Below the pieces are notes generated by a model. It was given only the letters and a program-made list of their open reading frames with translations, ran no database searches and was not told where the DNA came from. Position numbers and translations under genes: made by a program. 64,000 nucleotides of DNA from Chromatium okenii (GTDB lineage Bacteria; Pseudomonadota; Gammaproteobacteria; Chromatiales; Chromatiaceae), in the NCBI RefSeq assembly GCF_002958735.1, contig NZ_PPGH01000034.1:1-64000 (forward strand). Direction: 5' to 3'. Position 1 is the first letter of the stretch. Each line of letters opens with the position of its first letter. Shown here piece by piece: positions 41,812 to 50,409 of the stretch.

Positions 41812-43011
41812 ATGAAAGCGACCCTCACTCTGCGCGACCGTATTGACCAAGTTGTGTTTAACGCGATTTATTCCCGCTCACTGGTTTACAACACTTGTTG
41901 GGAAGACCCAGCAGTGGATCGTTTGGCACTGGAATTAACACCAAATGATTCATTGCTGGTGATTACCAGTGCCGGTTGCAATGTGTTGGATTACGCGCTC
42001 GCCGCACCGCGCCGTATTCATGCAGTAGATGCTAATCCGCGCCAAACGGCGTTATTAGAATTGAAATTGGCGGGCATTAAACAATTAGCGTTTGATGATT
42101 TTTTTGCGGTATTCGGACGCGGAGTGCATTCGCAATTCCGCGAGTTGTATTACGACGCACTGCGCGATGAATTATCGCCATTTGCGCAGCAGTTCTGGGA
42201 TACGCATTTGCACTGGTTTAGTCAGCAGCACGGCGGATTTTATTTTCGGGGTTTATCGGGCGTGGTGGCGCGAGCATTTCATACTTATTTGAAAGTGCGT
42301 CCGCGTTTGGCTGCAGGCGTGGGCGAGCTGTTTCAAGCACAAGCACTTGATGAACAACGACATATTTATGACACCCGCGTTCAGCCGCTGATGTGGAGCG
42401 CGGGCATGAATTGGACGTTGTCGCGCCAGCTCACGATGAACATGTTGGGCGTTCCCGCTGCGCAACGTCAGCAAGTGCAAGCGCAGCATCAACACGGCGT
42501 CGCCGGTTTTATCCGCGAGGCGGTCGAGTACGTATTCCGCGAGCTGCCGGTGTGGACGAACTATTTTTGGACGGTCTACATCAACGGCAGTTACACGCCG
42601 ACCTGCTGCCCGGAATATCTCAAACGCGATAATTTTCATGCGCTTAAATCCGGTTTAGCCGAGCGCATTGTGCCGCACACCAGCACCGTGACTGCGTTTT
42701 TGCAAACCACTGAGGAGCGGATTTCCCGTTTCGTGCTGCTCGATCACATGGACTGGATGAGTTCGTATTATCCCGAAGCACTGGCGGAGGAATGGAACGC
42801 CATTCTCGACCGCGCTACTGCCGATGCGCGGGTGCTGTTTCGCAGTGCCCACGCCAACCCGGACTATCTCAATCTGATTGACCTCGGCGCATCGCAAACG
42901 CCACTGCGCCAGCGCCTGCATTTTCACGAGCGACTCGCGCAAGATTTGCAGCAGCGAGATCGTGTGCACACTTACGCCGGTTTTCATATCGCTGATTTGG
43001 TTGGAGTTTGA
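41812..43011 (+). CDS. btaA: BtaA-like diacylglycerol 3-amino-3-carboxypropyltransferase
   Basis: A 399-residue intact protein of the BtaA/DUF3419 family. BtaA moves the 3-amino-3-carboxypropyl group of SAM onto diacylglycerol to make diacylglyceryl homoserine, the first step to the betaine lipid DGTS. Diagnostic stretches are SLVYNTCWEDPAVDRLAL near residue 25, the SAM-binding LVITSAGCNVLDYAL and IHAVDANPRQTALLELKLAGI, and the C-terminal LLDHMDWM. Length is close to the bacterial family norm. The BtaB-like methyltransferase starts three bases after the stop, so the two form an operon. Regulation by phosphate is suggested by the upstream 11-base repeats. Confidence 0.87.
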   Translation: MKATLTLRDRIDQVVFNAIYSRSLVYNTCWEDPAVDRLALELTPNDSLLVITSAGCNVLDYALAAPRRIHAVDANPRQTALLELKLAGIKQLAFDDFFAVFGRGVHSQFRELYYDALRDELSPFAQQFWDTHLHWFSQQHGGFYFRGLSGVVARAFHTYLKVRPRLAAGVGELFQAQALDEQRHIYDTRVQPLMWSAGMNWTLSRQLTMNMLGVPAAQRQQVQAQHQHGVAGFIREAVEYVFRELPVWTNYFWTVYINGSYTPTCCPEYLKRDNFHALKSGLAERIVPHTSTVTAFLQTTEERISRFVLLDHMDWMSSYYPEALAEEWNAILDRATADARVLFRSAHANPDYLNLIDLGASQTPLRQRLHFHERLAQDLQQRDRVHTYAGFHIADLVGV

Positions 43012-43014
43012 CGC

Positions 43015-43752
43015 ATGAACGCAGGTGAATTGCAGGTGTTATGGCGGCTGCTGCGCGGACAACCGAAAAGCGGCAGTCTCGCTGAACGGTTGACAGCGTT
43101 TTATGCGCCACAGGCAGCACAATACGACGCTTTTCGGGAACGTTTGCTGCACGGACGCGCTGATTTGATGGAGCGATTAGCGCCGCTGCCGGGCGCGAGC
43201 GTGCTGGAATTGGGCGCGGGCACCGGGCGGAATGTGGAGTTTTTCGGCGAACGGCTGGCGCAGTTGGGCGCGGTGGAATTGGTGGATTTATGTCCGGCAT
43301 TGCTGGCGCTGGCGCGACAACGCACCGCCAGTTTGCCGAATGTGCGGGTGATTGAAGCGGACGCGGTGACGTATCAATCCACGCAACTATTTGATGTAAT
43401 TTATTTTTCGTATGCGCTGACGATGATTCCGAACTGGGAAGGGGCGCTACACAACGCGCTGGCGCTGCTCAAACCGGGCGGAAAATTGGGCGTGGTGGAT
43501 TTTTATGTCTCAGAAGCGCAACCGGCAGCGGGTTTGGTGCGCCACGCTGCGTTGACGCGCTGGTGGTGGCCGCGCTGGTTTGGTCACGATGGAGTTCATT
43601 TGCAGCCTGCGCAATTAAATACATTGCGGCAGTTATTACCCAATCACGAATTGAGTGAACATCGCGCTCCCGTGCCGTATTTGCCGGGAGTGCGCGTGCC
43701 GTATTATGTGTTTGTGGGGGAAAAGCCTAATAACAGCGCTATATTTGTTTAA
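43015..43752 (+). CDS. btaB: BtaB-like SAM methyltransferase for DGTS synthesis
   Basis: A 245-residue class I methyltransferase. Motif I is VLELGAGTGRNVEFF near residue 62, the acidic loop is VELVDLCPALLALARQR, and LKPGGKLGVVDFYVSE is the post-core motif. BtaB trimethylates diacylglyceryl homoserine to DGTS. The start lies three bases after btaA, the usual gene pair arrangement. General methyltransferases look alike, so the assignment rests mainly on the pairing with btaA and on the tryptophan-rich region RWWWPRWFGHDGVH, common in this subfamily. Confidence 0.82.
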   Translation: MNAGELQVLWRLLRGQPKSGSLAERLTAFYAPQAAQYDAFRERLLHGRADLMERLAPLPGASVLELGAGTGRNVEFFGERLAQLGAVELVDLCPALLALARQRTASLPNVRVIEADAVTYQSTQLFDVIYFSYALTMIPNWEGALHNALALLKPGGKLGVVDFYVSEAQPAAGLVRHAALTRWWWPRWFGHDGVHLQPAQLNTLRQLLPNHELSEHRAPVPYLPGVRVPYYVFVGEKPNNSAIFV

Positions 43753-43883
43753 TACACGCAACGCTTTAGGATCGACCAATGCAAAATGAGCATCACGTTC
43801 GATAAAGCTGTTTGCCGGACAGTCAGCAGTGAGATTCGCAAAACCTACTCCGCTATCATCAGTAACGCTGCAAATCGTCATCT

Positions 43884-44270
43884 TTATTCTGCACCATCGT
43901 CTACCGAATCACTACCAACCGACACCGATGTTAAGGCGGTTTTCAATTCGTCTCCGCTAATTTTGCCACACAAATAATTGTTCACTTTACAAGCGATGTT
44001 GTGATTAATTGCTAAACCGTTGAGCATATTGCGTGTTAAGGGTTTAGGAATGACAAACCACGTTGGATAACCACTTGACAGAGGATTGCCACTGTTGCCC
44101 CAAAACCAACGAATGCCCAAGCGCGGTCGTCCATCCCAATCCAGTGCCACGATAGCCCAGCGTTGCTCTACATCTTTGTAAACAACCACATAGGGACCAC
44201 CAACACTATGGCGCGGAGATTGGATTTTAAGAATATCAACGTCTTTTAATGAACAAGCGTTACCATACAT
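43884..44270 (-). CDS. Hypothetical protein, 128 residues
   Basis: I do not recognise this family. The start is ATG at 44270, chosen because TAGGAGATAAAGAC gives an excellent ribosome site; the open frame continues to 44309. Sequence features: no signal peptide, a compact tryptophan/glycine-rich centre (RWAIVALDWDGRPRLGIRWFWGNSGNP), a hydrophobic-aromatic YPTWFVIPKPLTRNML, and an acidic tail ending DSVDDGAE. The strong ribosome site and balanced composition suggest a real cytoplasmic protein. It sits convergently with btaB in an otherwise sparse, AT-rich stretch, which is consistent with an accessory gene. Confidence 0.6.
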   Translation of the reverse strand: MYGNACSLKDVDILKIQSPRHSVGGPYVVVYKDVEQRWAIVALDWDGRPRLGIRWFWGNSGNPLSSGYPTWFVIPKPLTRNMLNGLAINHNIACKVNNYLCGKISGDELKTALTSVSVGSDSVDDGAE

Positions 44271-44838
44271 GTCTTTATCTCCTATACATTTATCAAGAAT
44301 TCTTGCCACTCAATTCATTATCAAGCAGCGGGATTCAAATCATCCTCGGGTCACGCTGTGCAGCATAACTTAACCGATGCCACTACATAATGCAACGCTA
44401 TTAACCAAAAAATAGGCAGCATTCGCAGCGCTACCCTATAAATAGGATCACTACCCATTAAGTTACTTCCGGTTGGTTATAAAACTTTGACCCTAGATTT
44501 GAAGTTAAAATTAGTTCTAAAAATTACTTTTTGATGTGTATAGTTTATCATCAGTTGACATATCAAAAAATCCAGTTTTAGATATTCCAATATGTAACTA
44601 ACAACCAGTTTATATTTTCGTTTTTTGTTTCTGCGTATGCTGCGCGAAATAAATTGCTTCATGCTTTCAATACGACCGCTATTAGCTCTGAGTATTAGCG
44701 CGACCAAATTCTAGTCCGTTACACTTGCGAACTGTGAAATTTTCAATGTCTAAAAAATTAAACATGCAATGACAATATGTTGCGTTCAATCGCTTCATTC
44801 CAGCCTATATTGAAGTTTTTCATCACTCCCAGACGGTT
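44271..44838. other. AT-rich region with no convincing gene
   Basis: About 570 bases, clearly more AT-rich than the neighbours. The one open frame here (minus, 44477-44707, 76 residues, lysine-rich) has no ribosome site or recognisable family. I see no repeat, hairpin or RNA gene that I can support. The composition suggests acquired or decayed DNA around the mazEF locus. Confidence 0.5.
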
Positions 44839-44856
44839 GTTATACTGAGATATAAC
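44839..44856. promoter_or_regulatory. Inverted repeat in front of mazE (candidate operator/promoter)
   Basis: GTTATA-CTGAGA-TATAAC is a perfect 6-base inverted repeat with 6-base spacer, ending 20 bases before the mazE start. TATACT inside it resembles a -10 box. MazE-type antitoxins bind palindromes over their own promoter, so autoregulation here is plausible. Confidence 0.45.
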
Positions 44857-44875
44857 TTCATTGCGGACATATCTC

Positions 44876-45130
44876 ATGTACACCACCAATCTGCGCAAAG
44901 TCGGCGGTTCCATCATGCTTGCCGTACCGCCGACAATTCTTAATCTTCTGCATTTACAAAGCGGTACAACGGTGAGTCTTGCCATTGATCAAGGTCGGCT
45001 CGTGATTGAACCGCTGCGCCCACGTTATTGCTTGGATGATTTACTGGCTCAATGTGATGCCACCGCCGAGATCAGCAACGAGGAACGGACTTGGTTGGAG
45101 AACAGCCCCGCCGGTCGTGAGTTGCTGTAA
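44876..45130 (+). CDS. MazE-like AbrB-family antitoxin
   Basis: An 84-residue swapped-hairpin DNA-binding antitoxin. The start MYTTNLRKVGGSIMLAVPP is the AbrB/MazE DNA-binding fold, and the acidic C-terminal tail (DDLLAQCDATAEISNEERTW) is the usual toxin-binding segment. ATG at 44876 is preferred to the upstream TTG at 44861, since the domain begins at once. The stop overlaps the toxin start by one base (TAATG), as in translationally coupled toxin-antitoxin pairs. Confidence 0.85.
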   Translation: MYTTNLRKVGGSIMLAVPPTILNLLHLQSGTTVSLAIDQGRLVIEPLRPRYCLDDLLAQCDATAEISNEERTWLENSPAGRELL

Positions 45131-45462
45131 TGAAACGCGGCGATATTTATTTGGTCTCGCTTGATCCAACGGCTGGGCATGAGCAACAAGGAATGCGTCT
45201 CGTGCTAATCGTTTCAGCGTTCGCTTTCAATCGGCTAACGCGAACGCCGATTGTGCTACCAATCACTCAAGGGGGTGATTTCGCCCGTACTGCTGGCTTT
45301 GCCGTGTCATTAATAGGGACTGGCACTCAGACTGCGGGCGTAATTCGCTGCGATCAGCCTCGGGCACTTGATCTCACAGCCCGTCATGCTCGCAAACTCG
45401 AGACGGTGTCACCGTCAATCATGGATGAAGTGCTTGCAAAGCTGATAACAATTTTTGAGTGA
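45130..45462 (+). CDS. MazF/ChpB-like mRNA interferase toxin
   Basis: A 110-residue PemK/MazF fold endoribonuclease that cleaves mRNA at short sequences. The start MKRGDIYLVSLDPTAGHEQQG carries the conserved GDIxxxxLDPxxGxEQ motif. IVLPITQGG and AGVIRCDQPRALDL are also typical of the family. Intact length. It forms a pair with the AbrB-type antitoxin immediately upstream. Cleavage specificity is not predictable from sequence. Confidence 0.87.
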   Translation: MKRGDIYLVSLDPTAGHEQQGMRLVLIVSAFAFNRLTRTPIVLPITQGGDFARTAGFAVSLIGTGTQTAGVIRCDQPRALDLTARHARKLETVSPSIMDEVLAKLITIFE

Positions 45463-45852
45463 CAGTTAAGCCGCGATCGGCATCGCTATTTTCTTAGAAT
45501 TTGCCATTGAGGAATTAAAAACTGACCGTGAAATCGTTCTCGATGCTGTTATTCACCAAGATCACGCAGCAAATTTTGAAACGCAGCGCGTAACATGTTT
45601 TCATTCTCTGCGCCCGCGATGCGCCGTAATTCATCAAATTCGCACCAATAGTTTTGAATTTCAATCATTAGAAATTGACCTTAAACAGTCGTGTTGATCG
45701 CTATTCAGTATTCTACTCGCTTCATTCGTAAATCAAGAAATAAGTAGAAGGCTCATCATCTTTTAAAACCAAATTTGCCATGATCCTATGGTTGACCGTT
45801 ATACTTTTCATTCCGCTCGCTCACGTTTGTCTCATCATTTGGAGAGTTGCCA
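45463..45852. pseudogene. Intergenic stretch with gene remnants
   Basis: About 390 bases with no complete gene. On the plus strand near 45490-45545 a segment reads FAIEELKTDREIVLDAV, which resembles one DUF4116 repeat. On the minus strand 45549-45668 an open frame of 39 residues reads MIEIQNYWCEFDELRRIAGAENENMLRAAFQNLL, resembling the extreme N terminus of some type ISP or single-chain restriction-modification proteins. The two overlap, so at most one is meaningful. Both are best viewed as leftovers of accessory genes. Confidence 0.35.
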
Positions 45853-47040
45853 ATGCGTTACCGTAAACATGCCTTTCATCCGCTGATCATCTGGGCAAGA
45901 ATCGCTGCCCTGCTCATCAGTGCCACGCTGGCGATGCCCGCCGGAGCTGCGACCTACATCGTGACCAATCTTGACGACAGCGGCTCCGGCTCGCTGCGGC
46001 AGGCGGTGTTGGACGCGAATGCGAGTTTTGTGTCCGACACCATCAATTTTGCGTCCAGTCTGAGCGGCGGAACGCTCACGCTTGCCAGTCAAATTGGAAT
46101 CACAGACAAGCTGACGATTAACGGTTTAGGCAGTGATAAATTAACTATCAGCGGCAATAAAAAGACGCGCATTTTTTTGGTGAATAGTGCCGGAGCAGTT
46201 ATTCAAGATATGACGCTTCGTGATGGTTTAAATGAATATGGCGGCGCAATTAATAATGCACAACAGTTAACGTTGAATCGGTTGTCTTTAACCGGCAGTA
46301 GTGGATATTATTATGGTGGAGCAATTTATAATGCTGGAGTATTAACTGCAAACCAATTGACGCTGTGGGAAAATGGTGATAAAAACCTGCATGGCGGTGC
46401 TATTTATAACACAGGCACATTAAACTTGAAAGACAGTAATTTATGGAAAAATTATTCTTCTTTAGGTGGTGCTGGACTCTATAATGACAACGGCAATTTA
46501 ACTGTATTGAATAGCTTTATTGGGTTTAATTCTGCTGGAGGAAGTGGTGGCGGTATTTGCAGTGTTAAGGGCGCTGTGACGTTGGAAAACAGCACACTAT
46601 CTGAAAATACAGCCCGCAATTCTGGTGGTGGACTGTATGCAGATTCTGTAAGTCTCGCAATTTTGAATAGCACCATCGCAGGTAATGCGGCAGTAAATGC
46701 AGGTGGTGGTATTAATGCCACTAGCTCCACGTCGGGCACAATTGGCAATAGTATTGTTGCTGGAAATTCGGCAGGAAAGGGTAATGTGGAAATTGATGCC
46801 ACAGGTAAAACGTTTGTTTCAATTGGTGGCAATCTATTTGGTGTTAGTGGTAAAGCTGGCGTTAACAGTGCCTTTATTCCGTTGGATACCGATCAAACGC
46901 TTGCTGGTGAATTAAATACGGTGGTGGGCGAAATCGGTGAAAATGAAGAATGGCCTTATGTACGAGTGCTCGTATCAGGTAGCCAAGCAATTGATGGCGG
47001 TATTAACGAATTGGTTCCTGCCGAATTAAGGAACCGCTGA
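45853..47040 (+). pseudogene. Secreted beta-helix (Pmp-like repeat) protein, interrupted by IS5-family element
   Basis: A predicted exported right-handed beta-helix protein. GGAGA precedes ATG at 45853 and a signal peptide follows (HPLIIWARIAALLISATLAMPAGAA). The mature part starts TYIVTNLDDSGSGSLRQAVLDAN, usual for these proteins, and has repeated GGAIxN and GNxA motifs (YGGAINNAQ, YYGGAIYNAG, LHGGAIYNTG, NSGGGLYADS, NAGGGINATS). Host sequence ends at 47029; the last residues come from the IS end. With the IS and one TTAA copy removed, the frame continues NAITLLVKKNKSLSNLVFYTPL and stops at about 48332. The role is probably surface or adhesion, without direct evidence. Confidence 0.8.
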
Positions 47041-48254
47041 TCTATTTAATGTTCTCCACGTTGCCTTTTTAAAAGCATATTTTTATAGAGGGGATATTAA
47101 ATAAATAGTTTTTGCTTTAGTGATTCAAAATAGTCAACCTCTTTATTAGGTAAAATTAAGGTACTCTTATGCTGTGAACTCTATATTAGGCTTTTAACAG
47201 CGCCTTTTTTGCTATTAAGAGATTAGCCAGAGCAAACAAAGTTTGTAGTTGCGCAGTGTTTTTCGCAAGCCCTTTATAACGTACCTTACGGTGCATAAAT
47301 AGATTTTTAATAATGTGAAATGGATGTTCAACACGCGCGCGTATTTGCGCCTTAATTTTTTCAATCTGTTGCGTGAGATTTTTCAACAAACCATCATCCA
47401 TTTTTTCAACTTTAGAACGTTTTTCAGCGATATTCCAACTGACCACTTTTTCATTAAATTTGTTTTTAACTTTTTCGCGTTTATCTGCACCAGTGTAGCC
47501 AGCATCACCAAAAACTTTTTGTTCTTGACCATGTAAAATGTTTTCAACTTGAGTGACATCATGCTCATTTGCCGCCGTGCCAACCACGGTATGAACTAAC
47601 CTAGAACTAACGTCAACACCAATGTGTGCTTTCATTCCGAAATACCATTGATTTCCCTTGCGAGTAGAATGCATTTCTGGATCGCGTTCTTTTGCTTCGT
47701 TTTTTGTTGAAGAAGGGGCATTGATAATGGTCGCATCAACGATTGTCCCTTGATTTAACAACAATCCTTTCTCGCGTAACTGCGCATTGATTGTAGAAAA
47801 AATCACTGTAGTCAGTGCATGACGTTCGAGTAAATGGCGAAATTTCAACAGTGTTGTTGCATCTGGTACCGCTTCAACACTCAAATCAATACCTATGAAT
47901 TGCAGTAATGATTGACTATCGTAAATTGCATCTTCCAGTGCCTCATCAGCAAGGTGATACCATTGCTGTACAAAGTACATCCTTAACATCCGCTCTAATC
48001 CTATTGGCGGACGACCACGCTTACCTTGACTATCAGGGTAGTAATAAGGTGTCAATGCTTTAACCAAAGTTGACCATGGAACAATTTTTTCCATATCATT
48101 GAGAAAACGTTCACGGCGCGTCGTTTTCTTTTTTGCTAAAAATTCTGATTGTGCAAAAGAACATTGTTTCATGCTGGTATCATATTTACATTACGACTGA
48201 TGCCTATTTTATCATTTAGATCGCAATGATGCTGGCTATTTAATCAGTGTTTCC
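47030..48254 (-). mobile_element. IS5-family insertion sequence
   Basis: A 1225-base element with imperfect terminal repeats GGAACCGCTGAT (left) and, on the other strand, GGAAACACTGAT (right). It is flanked by a four-base direct repeat TTAA at 47026-47029 and 48255-48258, matching the YTAR target duplication of IS5-type elements. It contains one complete transposase gene and splits the beta-helix gene. The precise duplication implies a simple, fairly recent insertion. Confidence 0.9.
47186..48172 (-). CDS. IS5-family transposase
   Basis: A 328-residue intact DDE transposase. The N-terminal DUF772-type region (LTPYYYPDSQGKRGRPPIGLERMLRMYFVQQWYHLAD) is typical of IS5. The first catalytic aspartate lies in TIVDATIINAPSS, a second in VFGDAGYTGADKR, and the glutamate in RARVEHPFHIIKNLF, which is the Y(2)R(3)E(6)-like region. 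HSTRKGNQWYFGMKAHIGVD is another family signature. No frameshift is visible, so the element may still move. Confidence 0.9.
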   Translation of the reverse strand: MKQCSFAQSEFLAKKKTTRRERFLNDMEKIVPWSTLVKALTPYYYPDSQGKRGRPPIGLERMLRMYFVQQWYHLADEALEDAIYDSQSLLQFIGIDLSVEAVPDATTLLKFRHLLERHALTTVIFSTINAQLREKGLLLNQGTIVDATIINAPSSTKNEAKERDPEMHSTRKGNQWYFGMKAHIGVDVSSRLVHTVVGTAANEHDVTQVENILHGQEQKVFGDAGYTGADKREKVKNKFNEKVVSWNIAEKRSKVEKMDDGLLKNLTQQIEKIKAQIRARVEHPFHIIKNLFMHRKVRYKGLAKNTAQLQTLFALANLLIAKKALLKA

Positions 48255-48347
48255 TTAAACGCTATTACGCTGTTGGTAAAAAAGAACAAATCATTAAGCA
48301 ATTTGGTATTTTATACACCATTATAATACGTCGCTTTAGAAATCACT

Positions 48348-49144
48348 TTAAGCTGCCACCGGCAATGCAACTTCCACTGTTTCCGCTGCAACATCTACCC
48401 AACGCACCAATTCCAATTGTCCGTCGTGGTGTTCAACTAACGCAGTGCAGCTCTCCACCCAATCGCCGCAATTGCAATATAACGCCGTGCCAATTTCTCG
48501 CATTTCCGCATGATGAATGTGTCCGCAAATCATTCCATTCACCCAATTCGCTGCGCTTCTAATGCCAGCGCCTGTTCAAAATTGCCAATGTATTGCACTG
48601 CGTGTTTTACCCGCTGTTTTAGATAACCCGCTAATGACCAATAACGCAGCCCCAAGCGCCGCCGAATTCGATTCAGCAAACCATTGAGCGCCAGCAAATT
48701 GTCATACGCACTTGCGCCGACCTGCGCCAGCCAGCGACTTTGCTGCACCACGCCATCAAAACGGTCGCCGTGTAATACCAAAAACCGCTCTCCATTAGCG
48801 CATTCGTGAATCACCTCATCGCGGATGGTCACTGCACCGAACTCTGCGCCGAGATGCGCTCGCAGCAGCTCGTCGTGATTACCGGGAATGTAGATCACCT
48901 CGGTTCCGCTTCGCGCCTTGTCGAGCACCTCGCGCACCACTGCGTTATGCGCTTCCGGCCAATAAATGCCGTTGCGCATTTCCCACAGATCAACGATGTC
49001 GCCGACGAGATACAACTGTTTGCACTGCGTGGCTTGCAAAAAATCCAGCAGATACTTGGCTTGACAACCGCGACTGCCTAGATGCACGTCAGAAATAAAC
49101 AGGCTGCGATATTTCAATGGATTCATACGCTTGATTACAGACAT
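48348..49144 (-). pseudogene. plcP: PlcP-like metallophosphoesterase (LpxH-type annotation), one frameshift
   Basis: A calcineurin-like phosphoesterase with DVHLGSRGCQAKYLL, GDIVDLWEMRNGIYWPEAHN, YIPGNHDELLR, VLHGDRFDGVV and, after a single-base shift at about 48543, GHIHHAEMREIGTALYCNCGDWVESCTALVEHHDG. This combination, particularly GCQA and CNCGDWVES, recalls PlcP, the phospholipase C of phosphate-starved bacteria often annotated as UDP-2,3-diacylglucosamine hydrolase. PlcP releases diacylglycerol from phospholipids. Downstream of a GT4 gene, it matches the known plcP-agt pairing. The LpxH alternative is less likely but not excluded. Start 49144, or 49126. Confidence 0.75.
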
Positions 49145-49264
49145 CGGCGGCACACCTTAGAAAAACAGTGTGCCTATGTTCAATAATCAGCATTGCCAAC
49201 TGATGCGGAGACGGTGACGGCGCGGTGAATTATTGCGGTCAATTTGGTGACGAGCGGGCGCAGG

Positions 49265-50409
49265 TTAACGGCGCAGCGCGTCAGCGAAATGCCCTTCCAA
49301 TACGCCGAGCACCCGTTCCCAGCGAATATCCTCAGCGGTGCGCCGCGCAGCTAATCCCAATTCGCGCAACCGTTGCTGATCACGCGCTGCGGCGACACTT
49401 GCGGCGATAAATGCAGCGCGGTCGCCGACTGGTACGGTGACGCCGTTGTGTCCAGAAGTGATGTAGGCATGAGCGGCTGCGTCATCAAACGCGATTACCG
49501 GCAGTCCGCTGGCCATTGCTTCGGTGACGACATTGCCGAAAGTCTCGGTCAAGCTGGGAAACAAAAAGAGGTCGCCGCTGGCGTAATGCGCCGCGAGTTC
49601 TACGCCGACTTTTGCGCCGACGCAGAGCACTTCAGGAAAGGTGCGCTGCCAGTGCTCGCGCTCTGGACCGTTGCCAACGAGGACAAATCGCGCCGCTGGG
49701 TGCTCCAGCAAATGGCGCGAAAAGCGTGATATGCGAGATCAAGATTCTTCTCTGCGGCGATGCGTCCGACGTGAATGACCACCAAACTGTGATCGTCGCA
49801 GCCCCACGCTTGCCGCAATTCGGCACTGCGCCGCGCTGGTGAAAACCGTTCAACGTCAACGCCGCGTCCAAACACCCGCACATTATTGAAGCCGCTCGCG
49901 GTTAATTCCTTTTGCAATGCGGCAGTTGGCACTAACGTCATGTTGGAACGGTTATGAAAATGGCGCAGCGTTTCGATGATCGGTCGCGTCAAAATTCCCA
50001 GCCCGTAATGCTGGCTATAGTGTTGAAATTGCGTGTGAAATCCAGTCACAGTGGGAATTTTCAAGGCGCGTGCTGCGGCCAGCGCAGCGTGTCCGAGCGG
50101 GCCTTGGGTGGCGATATAAATCAAATCTGGGCGAGTTCGTGACCAATGCCGCCGCAGTCGCCAATACACCGGCAGTCCAAAGCGCAACCCGCGATAACCC
50201 GGCAGCGGCAGCCCCGGCACTAATAACAGCGTATTTGGGTCTGGTTGTGGCTGGTGCGCATCCCACGGCTGGCGCGGGCGAATGAGTTGAAGGTGCTGAC
50301 CTCGTGCCGCCAATCCGGTGACTAAATGCTGCATCGTGTTGGCAACACCGTTGATTTCCGGCGGATAAGTTTCAGTGACGACTGATAAATCCCAACCGCC
50401 TGATTTCAA
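49265..50409 (-). pseudogene. GT4 glycosyltransferase, possibly glycolipid-forming, one frameshift
   Basis: A GT-B fold enzyme. N-terminal domain: LSVVTETYPPEINGVANTMQHLVTGL, IYIATQGPLGHAALAAARAL, TGFHTQFQHYSQHYGLG. C-terminal domain: VVIHVGRIAAEKNLDLAYHAF, then after a shift near 49730 RFVLVGNGPEREHW and FLFPSLTETFGNVVTEAMASGLPVIAFD with the donor-binding ExxxxE. Beside plcP this fits an Agt-like diacylglycerol glycosyltransferase, but mannosyltransferases of the same family look similar. The start is likely TTG at 50409 at the edge of the palindromic repeat, overlapping the acyltransferase stop (TTGA). Confidence 0.72.

Noticed and set aside
43636..43881. Minus-strand open frame of 81 residues starting two bases after the hypothetical gene at 43884
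   Set aside because: It runs antisense over the last third of a clear btaB gene, has no ribosome site and shows no family. The close spacing to the upstream stop is suggestive only.
44477..44707. 76-residue lysine-rich open frame on the minus strand
   Set aside because: AT-rich sequence readily gives such frames; no ribosome site, neighbour or recognisable motif.
49243..49256. GTCACCAAATTGAC palindrome between the glycosyltransferase and plcP as a PHO box
   Set aside because: It is an inverted, not direct, repeat and lacks the 11-base period.
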